DNA from: Candidatus Saccharimonadota bacterium | GTDB taxonomy: Bacteria; Patescibacteriota; Saccharimonadia; Saccharimonadales; UBA4665 | Direction of reading: 5' to 3' | Assembly (NCBI GenBank): GCA_027327085.1 | Contig: DAHWAT010000002.1 | Span: forward strand, 1-53,727 | Length of the DNA: 53,727 nt | Shown here: positions 28,071 through 36,720 of the stretch, one piece after another | Layout: every line of letters starts with the position of its first letter | Numbering within the stretch: position 1 is the first letter of the stretch | Position numbers and translations under genes: made by a program | Notes under the pieces: generated by a model | Seen by the model: only the letters and a program-made list of their open reading frames with translations | Told to the model about the DNA's origin: nothing | Database searches by the model: none

Positions 28071-29342
28071 CTAATAGATAAGCTCTTGACCATCTGGGAA
28101 AATAATAACTTGTTCTGGCTTAATGCCTTTTCTAACCAGTTCATGCAAAATACCTTGTTTGCGCATAATATCCTTTAGCCTTAAAACAGCTTCGGGGTTG
28201 TTAAAATCAGTCCGTTTAGCAAACTGCTCGATCTTTTCACCGCTAACTAAGTAGTTATGGTTTTGTTTTTTAACCTTGAAGGCCTTGGAGTTATCTTGAA
28301 GCTTAATCACCGGTAGCTGCTGTTTAGGCTGAGACTTAAACTTGGTTTTGGCTTTATCGACCTGTTGTTGGAGTTTGAAAATGAGCTGGCTTAGATTATA
28401 CGACGACATAGACGATATCGGTAAAATGATAGTGCCTCTTTTAACGACTTGTTTTAGCTGGCTGATACAGTCATCAATAATCGCCTGATCTAAGCCTTCG
28501 GTTTTGGTAATAGCCACTATTTCTGGACGTTTAATTAATTTAGGCTGATAGGCTTCGAGCTCATGACGAATAGTTAAATAGGCTTGAGCTATATCGCTAC
28601 TATAGGCATCTATAAGATGTAAAATAACATGGGTTCGCTCAATGTGCCTCAGAAAATCATGGCCCAGACCCTTGCCTTCAGCGGCACCTTCTATGAGCCC
28701 AGGTATATCAGCTACCAATATGGAATGTTGTTTATCGATGTCGACTACACCTAGATTCGGCGATAATGTGGTAAATGGATAATCGGCTATCTCAGGCTTA
28801 GCATGACTGATCCTTGATAGTAAAGTAGACTTACCAGCATTAGGTAAACCGATTAGCCCAACATCGGCAATCATTTTAAGCTCCAGTTGTAATTTAAGGG
28901 CTTCACCTGGTTCACCTTTTTCAGCAAAGTTGGGAGCTTGACGGCGACTAGACACAAAGTGGGCATTGCCAAAACCTCCCTTGCCGCCTTTAAGCACGAT
29001 GGCTATTTGGCCGTTAGTAGTCAGATCGGCTAGGATTTTGCCTGTTTCATTTGTCACCACAGTACCAACTGGGACATCTATAATTAGGTCTTGGCCATTC
29101 TTACCGTGTTGTTTACGTGATCCTCCGGGGGAACCATTTTCGGCCTTGACTGTCTTCTGATAACGTAGCGCCGTTAAAGTGTCCTGATTGTTCGATGCTC
29201 GAAAAACTATGTCGCCACCGTCACCGCCGTCACCACCGTCTGGGCCACCCTTAGCTACATACTTTTCGTGCCTAAAACTTAACTTACCATTACCGCCACT
29301 GCCGGCTTGGGCTTCGATGCTAACTTGATCAACAAAATTCAT
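28071..29342 (-). CDS. obgE: GTPase Obg
   Basis: MNFVDQVSIEAQAGSGGNGKLSFRHEKYVAKGGPDGGDGGDGGD; G1 GLPNAGKST; DIPGLIEGAAEGKGLGHDFLRH. Start at internal ATG 29342. Confidence 0.97.
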   Translation of the reverse strand: MNFVDQVSIEAQAGSGGNGKLSFRHEKYVAKGGPDGGDGGDGGDIVFRASNNQDTLTALRYQKTVKAENGSPGGSRKQHGKNGQDLIIDVPVGTVVTNETGKILADLTTNGQIAIVLKGGKGGFGNAHFVSSRRQAPNFAEKGEPGEALKLQLELKMIADVGLIGLPNAGKSTLLSRISHAKPEIADYPFTTLSPNLGVVDIDKQHSILVADIPGLIEGAAEGKGLGHDFLRHIERTHVILHLIDAYSSDIAQAYLTIRHELEAYQPKLIKRPEIVAITKTEGLDQAIIDDCISQLKQVVKRGTIILPISSMSSYNLSQLIFKLQQQVDKAKTKFKSQPKQQLPVIKLQDNSKAFKVKKQNHNYLVSGEKIEQFAKRTDFNNPEAVLRLKDIMRKQGILHELVRKGIKPEQVIIFPDGQELIY

Positions 29343-29347
29343 GAGCT

Positions 29348-30466
29348 TTAAGGGGTAATAAAGTGCTGGAAGGTTGAGGCTGGCACCCAAGCACTGCCTA
29401 CCCTATCCCAACCGCCACCATCACCGTAATTATTCATGTCTCTAACGTGAATAAGATTACCGTTGACTCCTTCAACTATGGCAACATGGCCTTCTCCTCC
29501 AGCTGCCAGAGCTGTCTGGGCAATAGAACCAACGGTTGGTGTCGTCGAGACGTTCCAGCCGCTTAGACTGGCGTAGTAGGCCCAAGAGCTGGCATTACCC
29601 CAATCACTCGGCACGGCAATTTGGGTAGCAACGTACCAAGTACAATAACCAAAATCGTAGCCGTTGTAGCCATAGGTTGGGCCTGACCAACCGGATAAAC
29701 CGCCTTGGCCTGAAGACTGATACGACGCAGTTTGAATTTGGCCATTAGGCACAATGATTTGCTCGCCAACCTTAAGACCACCAATTTGGGCATTATTATA
29801 GGCTATAATTTGCTGCTCATTAGAGATGAATTTTTGAGCCAAAGACGCCGGTGTATCACCTTGTTTGACAGTATAGACTATGCCGTTAATTGGAGGAATG
29901 ACTAACTTTTGTCCTGCGCTTAAAGTATTAGAGGTTAGGCCATTGGACCACATGATGCTATTACTGGTAACACCGAATTTTTGAGCCAAAGACGCAACTG
30001 TGTCACCGGGCTTAGTTATGTAATAAAATATATCAGCTCTGGATTTAAGAGCTGTTTTTACTACTTCCGGTTTACTGATAACGTTAACTGTGTCAGATGC
30101 CATTGCCTCATTTGCAGCAGCAGTCTGGGCCTGGTTAGCGACTGCTGTTGTCTCTGGCAGGTTAGTAACCTGAGCAACCGTTAAGGCGATATTGGCGCTC
30201 GATGCTTGATCTAGCGGATTAATGGCTGTAGCTGTGCCTGAAACTTGAACGTTATTAACAAATGAGTTAGCGCTAGTTTTATTATCTAGAACAAAAAAGA
30301 CAAAAAAAGCCACTACTGCCAAGTTTAGCAGTAAGGTTAACCGCTTAACTAGCTTGCTCTTAAAACCAAGCTTCAGTTTAAAGCCGAGCCTTTTTCTAGG
30401 CTGTATTTTAGTAGTTAGTCTTACTTGAGGAGACAAACTAACAGATTTAGAAGAGGTTGTACTAAT
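29348..30466 (-). CDS. double LysM + CHAP peptidoglycan amidase/endopeptidase; possible ATT start
   Basis: Two LysM (YYITKPGDTVASLAQKFGV; YTVKQGDTPASLAQKF) and CHAP (GYDFGYCTWYVATQIAVPSDWGNASSW...GHVAIVEGV). Frame open back to ATT 30464-30466, 7 nt after AAGGAG (30474-30479); track start is TTG at 30436. Confidence 0.85.
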   Translation of the reverse strand: MSTTSSKSVSLSPQVRLTTKIQPRKRLGFKLKLGFKSKLVKRLTLLLNLAVVAFFVFFVLDNKTSANSFVNNVQVSGTATAINPLDQASSANIALTVAQVTNLPETTAVANQAQTAAANEAMASDTVNVISKPEVVKTALKSRADIFYYITKPGDTVASLAQKFGVTSNSIMWSNGLTSNTLSAGQKLVIPPINGIVYTVKQGDTPASLAQKFISNEQQIIAYNNAQIGGLKVGEQIIVPNGQIQTASYQSSGQGGLSGWSGPTYGYNGYDFGYCTWYVATQIAVPSDWGNASSWAYYASLSGWNVSTTPTVGSIAQTALAAGGEGHVAIVEGVNGNLIHVRDMNNYGDGGGWDRVGSAWVPASTFQHFITP

Positions 30467-30585
30467 GTATCAACTCCTTATTAAATTCAAAATTACAAGA
30501 ATATCCTCAGTTTCAATTATCGCCTACCTCAGATATTCATTAGTATTTTAACAAACTTAGGCCCATAAATTCAATATGGTTGTCT

Positions 30586-31635
30586 TTATTGACTACATAA
30601 CTTATGACAGTATTCTGCCGTCTGTTGCTGGTGTTGAGCTAGTGTAGTTGAAAAATAAGTAACACCGTTATCCCCTGTTACAAAATAAAGCCAATTGGTG
30701 TTAGCTGGATGAGTGGCAGCATATAGAGCGCTACTACTAATGGTAGCAATCGGCGTTGGCGGTAAGCCTTTATTGATTAAAGTATTATAAGGGGAATTAT
30801 AGGTTAAACTAGGTGGCTGATTGGCAATAACGGAACCGTAGTAAGCGGTCACATCAGAACCTAAACGCATATTGTCTTTCAGACGACTTAAGAAGACTTG
30901 GGCAACTTGAGCTTGCGCCGAGGGTTGACTAACTTCTTGTTGAATAATAGAGGTTAAAATAAGACCTTGGTAGGTGCTTAAGCCTTCATGCGAGAATGCC
31001 TGCTGAACAGCAGAGGTCAAGTGTGATGCCATCTCATTCAGAGATTCTCTAATAATTACCGAAGGATCGGTATTAGAGGTCTTTTGAAATGAATCAGGCC
31101 AGAGTAAACCCTCTAGCGTGTTAACATTAGCCGGCTTAAAAGCTAATACTGGGAGATTACTGTATAGGCTGGGGGTTAAGGCTTGATTAACACTAGTAGT
31201 ACTAAAGCCGTCTTTAACAAAGCTGGCGCTTATTTGGGCTATGGTCTTGCCCGGTAAAATGGTGACTAATTTTGTAGCCACACGACCAGTGGTTAGAATA
31301 TGAAAAATTTCTGGGACAGTTTGACTTGGTGAAAGTGCATAAATTCCAGCTTCAACCTTACTAGATTCGTTATTAAGGTGTGAGTAGATCTGAAAAATTA
31401 AATCACTTCTAATTAGCTTATCCTGCTTGAGTTCAGCAGCTATCTGTTTTACGCTGGAGCCAGTCTGTATGGTGACTCTATAAGTCCTTTGACTATCGCT
31501 AACTGGCTGTAAGTCTAAAATGTAGATTATTACAGCAACAACTAGCGCCAATGGGACTAAGGCGACTAATATCAGAGTCAACTTAGTCAGCTTTTTATAA
31601 ACTCTGTTGGTGGTCCTATTATACTTATATTTCAT
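30586..31635 (-). CDS. mltG: endolytic murein transglycosylase MltG
   Basis: N-terminal TM; YLGC-like core with LILTSIIQQEVSQPSAQAQVAQVFLSRLKDNMRLGSDVTAYYG and SPYNTLINKGLPPTPIATISSSAL. Confidence 0.93.
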   Translation of the reverse strand: MKYKYNRTTNRVYKKLTKLTLILVALVPLALVVAVIIYILDLQPVSDSQRTYRVTIQTGSSVKQIAAELKQDKLIRSDLIFQIYSHLNNESSKVEAGIYALSPSQTVPEIFHILTTGRVATKLVTILPGKTIAQISASFVKDGFSTTSVNQALTPSLYSNLPVLAFKPANVNTLEGLLWPDSFQKTSNTDPSVIIRESLNEMASHLTSAVQQAFSHEGLSTYQGLILTSIIQQEVSQPSAQAQVAQVFLSRLKDNMRLGSDVTAYYGSVIANQPPSLTYNSPYNTLINKGLPPTPIATISSSALYAATHPANTNWLYFVTGDNGVTYFSTTLAQHQQQTAEYCHKLCSQ

Positions 31636-31647
31636 TAGCTGGTTAGC

Positions 31648-32058
31648 TTAGTTAATAGTTGATAAATAATCTTCAAGGATATAGGTTGCGGCCAATGCGT
31701 CAACGTCTTTTTTTGTATAAGGCGCTTTTCCGGCTTTTAGTTCTGCTTCGGCATAAACAGAAGTTAAGCTCTCGTCTTGAAGCTTAATGGTCAGATTAAA
31801 CTGTTTAAGCCGTTCAATAAATTGTTCGACCAGATGGGTTTGTTGAGTGGGCTGACCCTGTTGGTTACGTGGATAACCGACTACCAAAACCGTAACGTTG
31901 TTTTGCTTAATTAACGATTCTAGATTGGTTAGCATACTGGCGTCATTGTTAAGGGTTACTAGAGGGCTGGCTAATCTGGAAGATAAGGAAGCCATAGCTA
32001 CACCTATTCGCTTATCGCCATAATCTAGGGCCATGACTGCAGCATTGCCTGAAGACAT
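31648..32058 (-). CDS. ruvX: RuvX/YqgF Holliday junction resolvase-like
   Basis: VMALDYGDKRIGVAMAS, VVGYPRNQQGQPTQQT, LQDESLTSVYAE. Confidence 0.93.
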   Translation of the reverse strand: MSSGNAAVMALDYGDKRIGVAMASLSSRLASPLVTLNNDASMLTNLESLIKQNNVTVLVVGYPRNQQGQPTQQTHLVEQFIERLKQFNLTIKLQDESLTSVYAEAELKAGKAPYTKKDVDALAATYILEDYLSTIN

Positions 32059-33788
32059 TACTTGTTAGTTGGTTTAGCAATGATTACGTTTATCTTGCTA
32101 AGGTTAGTCGGAGCACTGCTCACCCAGAACGGACTAAAGGAAATGTTCACGCTGGTGACATTGGGGTTAGCCGATATGATCGACTTAATCGTACCGACTT
32201 TCTTGCCGGCCACTTCCTTCTTAATATTAGTAATATTTAAATTAGGTCCAATAACAGCTGTGGTGTCCAGAGTAATCTGAGCGGTTTTATTATTCTGAGT
32301 ATTAACACCAATATTGGCACTACTCAGGCCATAGTTTAGAATGCTTTGAGATTTAGAGTTAATTTGTCCGTTTAGGCTACTCGCAATCAGTTTTTCAAGT
32401 TGACTTTTGTAAATACCGTACATCGAGTAGGTGATGTTTTCGGTAACCGTCACCGTGTTGGCAGCTGAGCCAACTGTAGCTGATGGAGTGATGCTGGGCG
32501 TGCCTGGAGAAAAAGTAGCGACTACCGGATAGTAGCCCTGAGATGTAAGTTGATTCTCAAGATCAGATTTGATCACGCTGGCATTACCAACACTAATCTT
32601 ATTTTCGGCATTAGTAATGTCGTTCTGGTTGACTACCTGTACTAGATCATCGGTGCCACCAGAAGCTGAACCGGTAGCTGAGTATAGATTGCCAGAACTA
32701 TCGTCAATTGTAAATGTCGCATTATTAACGTTATAGGCACTGCCACCACTCTGGGCAACTATGGGGATATTGTTGCCGTTATTAGGATTGGTAGCATCGG
32801 TACCCTGCAACTGACAGTTGCCCTTATTCACTGTTCCGGTTTGGAAGGTGATATCGTCCTCAATAATATAAGTTTGGCCATTAGCGGTTGCACCGGTACC
32901 GGCTGGAATATCTGGAGCACTACATGCACCGTTAACCACAACAGTAATCGTGCCGTTAGCTTTAGCACCCTCGTTCATTTGCCCGGTTGTCGGTACTTGC
33001 TCAGAAAAGGTTTTTTGGGTTTGAACGTACTGAGACGGCAAAGTATCGGTAGATGTGTCTAAAGAGCTAGCTGAAGTTGATAAGTTTAAATTTAAGCTAA
33101 CCGGCACATTGCTAGCATTAGTGCGTATATTGATGGTGGCTTTTTGTAGAGCTGCATTAAGCACAAAAAAGCCAACAATGAGTAGTATTATGAGTAACCC
33201 AAGCAAGCCGAGAATTAGACGAAAACGGTTAAAGTTGGGAATTTTAAGCGATTTATTCTTTTTTGGAGGTTTAGCTTTTGCTGTCTTGTCGTCCGGGTTA
33301 TTGGCTTGGTCAGCTTCATCTGCATCAGAGTTATCAATGGTGACGGTTTCTAAGTCCTCACGACCTAATTTTGCTGAGGTAGCAGCGCTTAAAGCACCGA
33401 CTGGTTTAGTTAAATCAAGTTCAGGCTCGTCGTTAATGGCAAAGTCCGATAGGGCAGCATCTTCATCAACCGCTTCATCGCTATCGACAATAGCATTAGG
33501 CCCAAGCGGAATCTCTGGTTTACTATTTAAAGTTTTAGCAACATGAATTCCAGCAGATCCAGCTAGTGGCAATAGTCCAGCTTCAGCAGTGATTAAAATG
33601 ACATTCTTTTTGTTATTGTCGGCTGCTCTTTTTAAAAGCTTCATGTTAACAATACTCTGAAAAACGCTAGCTCTTTTCGGCAGAACTAGGGCAACAACTT
33701 TAGAGGGCGAATTTTTAACTTTATCTATAACGCCGGTTATTTCGTCATCTATATCAACATAAATTGTGTCTTTAGGTGTTGTTGCCAT
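32058..33788 (-). CDS. hypothetical bitopic membrane protein with conserved cytoplasmic N-terminal domain and extracellular beta-rich domain
   Basis: N-terminus KDTIYVDIDDEITGVIDKVKNSPSKVVALVLPKRASVFQSIVNMKLLKRAADNNKKNVILIT; central TM FRLILGLLGLLIILLIVGFFVLNAAL; beta-rich ectodomain. Confidence 0.75.
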   Translation of the reverse strand: MATTPKDTIYVDIDDEITGVIDKVKNSPSKVVALVLPKRASVFQSIVNMKLLKRAADNNKKNVILITAEAGLLPLAGSAGIHVAKTLNSKPEIPLGPNAIVDSDEAVDEDAALSDFAINDEPELDLTKPVGALSAATSAKLGREDLETVTIDNSDADEADQANNPDDKTAKAKPPKKNKSLKIPNFNRFRLILGLLGLLIILLIVGFFVLNAALQKATINIRTNASNVPVSLNLNLSTSASSLDTSTDTLPSQYVQTQKTFSEQVPTTGQMNEGAKANGTITVVVNGACSAPDIPAGTGATANGQTYIIEDDITFQTGTVNKGNCQLQGTDATNPNNGNNIPIVAQSGGSAYNVNNATFTIDDSSGNLYSATGSASGGTDDLVQVVNQNDITNAENKISVGNASVIKSDLENQLTSQGYYPVVATFSPGTPSITPSATVGSAANTVTVTENITYSMYGIYKSQLEKLIASSLNGQINSKSQSILNYGLSSANIGVNTQNNKTAQITLDTTAVIGPNLNITNIKKEVAGKKVGTIKSIISANPNVTSVNISFSPFWVSSAPTNLSKINVIIAKPTNK

Positions 33789-33797
33789 ATTATTTCT

Positions 33798-35120
33798 TTA
33801 TACACTTAACATTTTATCAATTTTATCGCGAATTGACTCATTTTCTCCAGCTAATTGTTGAGTATCCATGCCTACCCTTAAAAGTCCCATTGCCGTGATG
33901 AAGGTATGGTCCTTCACATCTCCGGTTGAGTCTTTAATGCCAGCCACTTGATCGGGTCTGATATGGTGGACACTTGGTTTACGGGTAAATGGCAAACCTT
34001 TATACCATTCTGATTGTTCTAACTTTTCCATTAGAATTTCCAGTGAGCTTCCACCGCCGCAAAGAAACATGCGGTGTGGTAAATGATCAAGTTTGTCGAA
34101 CTCACTTAAAGCTAACTCAATACCGCCAATCCAAACATCGGCCGTTTTTTCTAGAGAAACCTCTACTGGTGAGCGTTTATTGGCTGGTATTTCATCGGTG
34201 CTTAAACCAACTTTAAGGGTCTCTGCTTCTTCAAAATCGACACCCAAATCTCGTTCTACGGCATGAGTATAGGCTCTACCACCTATACCAAACATTTTAG
34301 TACCTTGTACGCCACCTTCGTTAATGACCGCAATATCGGTAGTGCCGCCTCCTACGTCCATTAAAATGGCACTTAGGTTTTGATTAACATTGTTACCTAT
34401 AACAGCCCTGGCTACGGCAAAGGGTTCAGCGGCAACCGCTAACAGATCAAGGTCTAATTCTTGGGCGGTCTTTTCCAGTGCACCGATATGTATCATCGGC
34501 GCAAAGGCCGTATAGAGCTGAACGACTACGTCCCTGCCCTGAAAACCAATTGGGTTAGTTACCGGATAGCCATCTATTTCAATGCTTACTAGGGCACTAT
34601 TTACTAGTCTTACTTCAACTGTTTTACCGCCAAGTTCCCAAGCTAACTGTTGTTTAGCCTTTTCCTGAGCCCGATCTTGCACTAGATTTATAATCTTTTC
34701 CATTTCGTTGATATCTAGCGCCTTAGTCGGATCTTTTCTGGCCACCCTAACGGTTGTAGTTGTGCCTTTAACTAATTCTCCGGCAATACCTATGATGCAA
34801 TTCCTAACACTAATACCAGCTTGGGTTTCGGCCTGGTTAAGCGCTTTGTCGCAATTTTCTACAACGGCAGCAATATCCGATATGGCCCCAGCCTGCATAT
34901 CCGATAAACCTTGATGTGACCTGCCTACACCAACTATTTCAACTTGTCCGCCACTAGTAATTTTACCTATCAAAGCCTTAACAAACTCGGTGCCGATGTC
35001 TAGAGCCACTAGATAATCGGCTTCGTTTTTGGTTTGACGACTAGAAGCATTATTGACCATATGGCTGACATGCTGAACTAGATCAGTACTAAGCTTCTTG
35101 AATTTATCAAGCATATGCAC
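33798..35120 (-). CDS. ftsA: FtsA-like actin-family cell division protein
   Basis: VALDIGTEFVKALIG, ILMDVGGGTTDIAVINEGGV, MFLCGGGSSLEILMEKL. Confidence 0.85.
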   Translation of the reverse strand: MHMLDKFKKLSTDLVQHVSHMVNNASSRQTKNEADYLVALDIGTEFVKALIGKITSGGQVEIVGVGRSHQGLSDMQAGAISDIAAVVENCDKALNQAETQAGISVRNCIIGIAGELVKGTTTTVRVARKDPTKALDINEMEKIINLVQDRAQEKAKQQLAWELGGKTVEVRLVNSALVSIEIDGYPVTNPIGFQGRDVVVQLYTAFAPMIHIGALEKTAQELDLDLLAVAAEPFAVARAVIGNNVNQNLSAILMDVGGGTTDIAVINEGGVQGTKMFGIGGRAYTHAVERDLGVDFEEAETLKVGLSTDEIPANKRSPVEVSLEKTADVWIGGIELALSEFDKLDHLPHRMFLCGGGSSLEILMEKLEQSEWYKGLPFTRKPSVHHIRPDQVAGIKDSTGDVKDHTFITAMGLLRVGMDTQQLAGENESIRDKIDKMLSV

Positions 35121-35203
35121 TATTTTAGCACAAACAATCTTTAGTGGCTGTTTATATATTAATATTTTGGTTATAATTGAATTTATAATTTAATGAAACA
35201 AAT

Positions 35204-35800
35204 ATGATAAGAGCTATCTTCTTTGACTTTTACAGTGTCTGGACACCAGACAAAATCGGCTATTACTTAGCCTATGCTGAGCTGATCAGCCCCAGTATCT
35301 ATAAAGAGCTATTTGATGCCAGCGAAAAATATTACCAAGGTGATCTAAGTTTAGATGATTTAACCGGTACTTTTAGATATAAGCTGGGAGCAGCCGATAT
35401 AGATCAGACTAGTTTGAAATTGAATGCTAAGGCTATCTCTCCAGAAATAGCTAACTTTATGAAGTCACTCCATGGTCATTTTGTTAAAGTTGGTGTGCTG
35501 GCTAACTTAGGCCCACAGGAATATGAAGTGTTAAAACAATTCAATGATGCTAACGAGATTATAGAGACAGTCATTTCTCCTTACAGTCTAAACTTAAAAT
35601 TACCCCTACTTGATATGGAGGTATTTAATAAGGCTTTCGAATCAATAGGTGAAGATGCTGCCTCTAGTCTTTATATTAGCGGCAATCCTTATCACCTGGC
35701 TTTTGCTAAAGCCATGTCTATGCAGACTTTTCAATATGAAGGCTTAAAACAACTAGAGTCAACGATTGATCAGCTTTTAACCCAGGATGTGGCAGTCTAA
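35204..35800 (+). CDS. HAD-superfamily-like protein with degenerate catalytic motifs
   Basis: Begins MIRAIFFDFYSVWTP (HAD motif I position), later VGVLANLG and ISGNPYHLAFAKAMSM. Confidence 0.65.
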   Translation: MIRAIFFDFYSVWTPDKIGYYLAYAELISPSIYKELFDASEKYYQGDLSLDDLTGTFRYKLGAADIDQTSLKLNAKAISPEIANFMKSLHGHFVKVGVLANLGPQEYEVLKQFNDANEIIETVISPYSLNLKLPLLDMEVFNKAFESIGEDAASSLYISGNPYHLAFAKAMSMQTFQYEGLKQLESTIDQLLTQDVAV

Positions 35801-35812
35801 AACTTTTAGACT
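35794..35812. terminator. bidirectional hairpin between convergent genes
   Basis: AGTCTAA-AACTT-TTAGACT palindrome at the junction of convergent CDSs. Confidence 0.5.
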
Positions 35813-35820
35813 ATTCTATT

Positions 35821-36618
35821 CTACATGTTACTGAGACGAAGATGGGTAGTAGACTGGCTTTGTGGTAACTTACCTGAACCTAACGCTTTTTCTTCAATAG
35901 TATTTTTATGGCCACTGCTATCCGTCGTTGCGTCTCCACCTAGGGTCGCAACATCTTTAGGAGCAGTGGCACCTACGCCGCCGACTCCGCTATTACTGGT
36001 TGCGGGAACTGCGACACTTCCAGGAATATCAATATGTTGGCCAGGGAAAATTAAGTTTGGATTAGTTATACCTTTGTTAGCAGCTTCCAAATTAGCTAAT
36101 GGCACCCCATAATGCTCAGCAATAGCACTTAAAGTATCGCCAGACTTTATAGTATAAGAAGCACTTGTATTGCCGGAGGAAGTATGACTTAAAGATGCAG
36201 GATTAGGTGTTCTTGGAACATTAGCGTATCCGCCATTGCCTGATGGTGCAACTCTAGAAAGAGCAGCATAATTATCATTAGCATTTGAAGCTACACTTAC
36301 GCCATTGGGCATAGTTGTAACAGTAGGGGTTGGGGTTACGGCACTGGCGGTTGAAGCAGATTGTTGGGCGGCCAATAGTTCACTTCTTGCGTCTTTTACT
36401 TGAGCTATATCTGTCTCAGCAGCATTATATCTGGCAGAAGCATCCTTCACTTCATGCATAGTACTAGCACTACTATCTATAACTGCTTTATCCCCTGCGG
36501 CTGCATTTTCATAGTTTTGTATCTGGGTATCTGCTTGAGATACCGACGTAATATTATCGACTCTACCATCAGCTAAATAAGCCTGATAAGTCCCTGGATT
36601 TCCTTGATTGTCTGCCAT
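35821..36618 (-). CDS. LysM-domain protein without an obvious signal peptide
   Basis: YTIKSGDTLSAIAEHYGVPLANLEAANKGITNPNLIFPGQHIDIPG LysM; hydrophilic Ala/Ser/Thr-rich N-terminal region. Confidence 0.85.
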   Translation of the reverse strand: MADNQGNPGTYQAYLADGRVDNITSVSQADTQIQNYENAAAGDKAVIDSSASTMHEVKDASARYNAAETDIAQVKDARSELLAAQQSASTASAVTPTPTVTTMPNGVSVASNANDNYAALSRVAPSGNGGYANVPRTPNPASLSHTSSGNTSASYTIKSGDTLSAIAEHYGVPLANLEAANKGITNPNLIFPGQHIDIPGSVAVPATSNSGVGGVGATAPKDVATLGGDATTDSSGHKNTIEEKALGSGKLPQSQSTTHLRLSNM

Positions 36619-36651
36619 TATTTTACCTTTTTATATTTAACTTATGCTTAA

Positions 36652-36679
36652 AGTGTAGCAAAACGCTCCTTAGAGTCAA
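36652..36679 (-). promoter_or_regulatory. putative promoter of the LysM gene
   Basis: Minus strand TTGACT (36674-36679), 16 nt, TACACT (36652-36657). Confidence 0.5.
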
Positions 36680-36720
36680 TAACAATTTACAACGTTAAGA
36701 TTAGTCTAGTTAATACTAGG

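Noticed and set aside
30437-30585. GAATATC...GATATTC inverted repeat and CTGAGG pair upstream of the LysM-CHAP gene as a c-di-AMP (ydaO) riboswitch
   Set aside because: The gap is short and I could not recognise the ydaO consensus; only a covariance search would justify the claim.
33055-33546. 163 aa plus-strand ORF
   Set aside because: Antisense to a well-supported membrane protein gene; composition is that of a complementary-frame shadow ORF.
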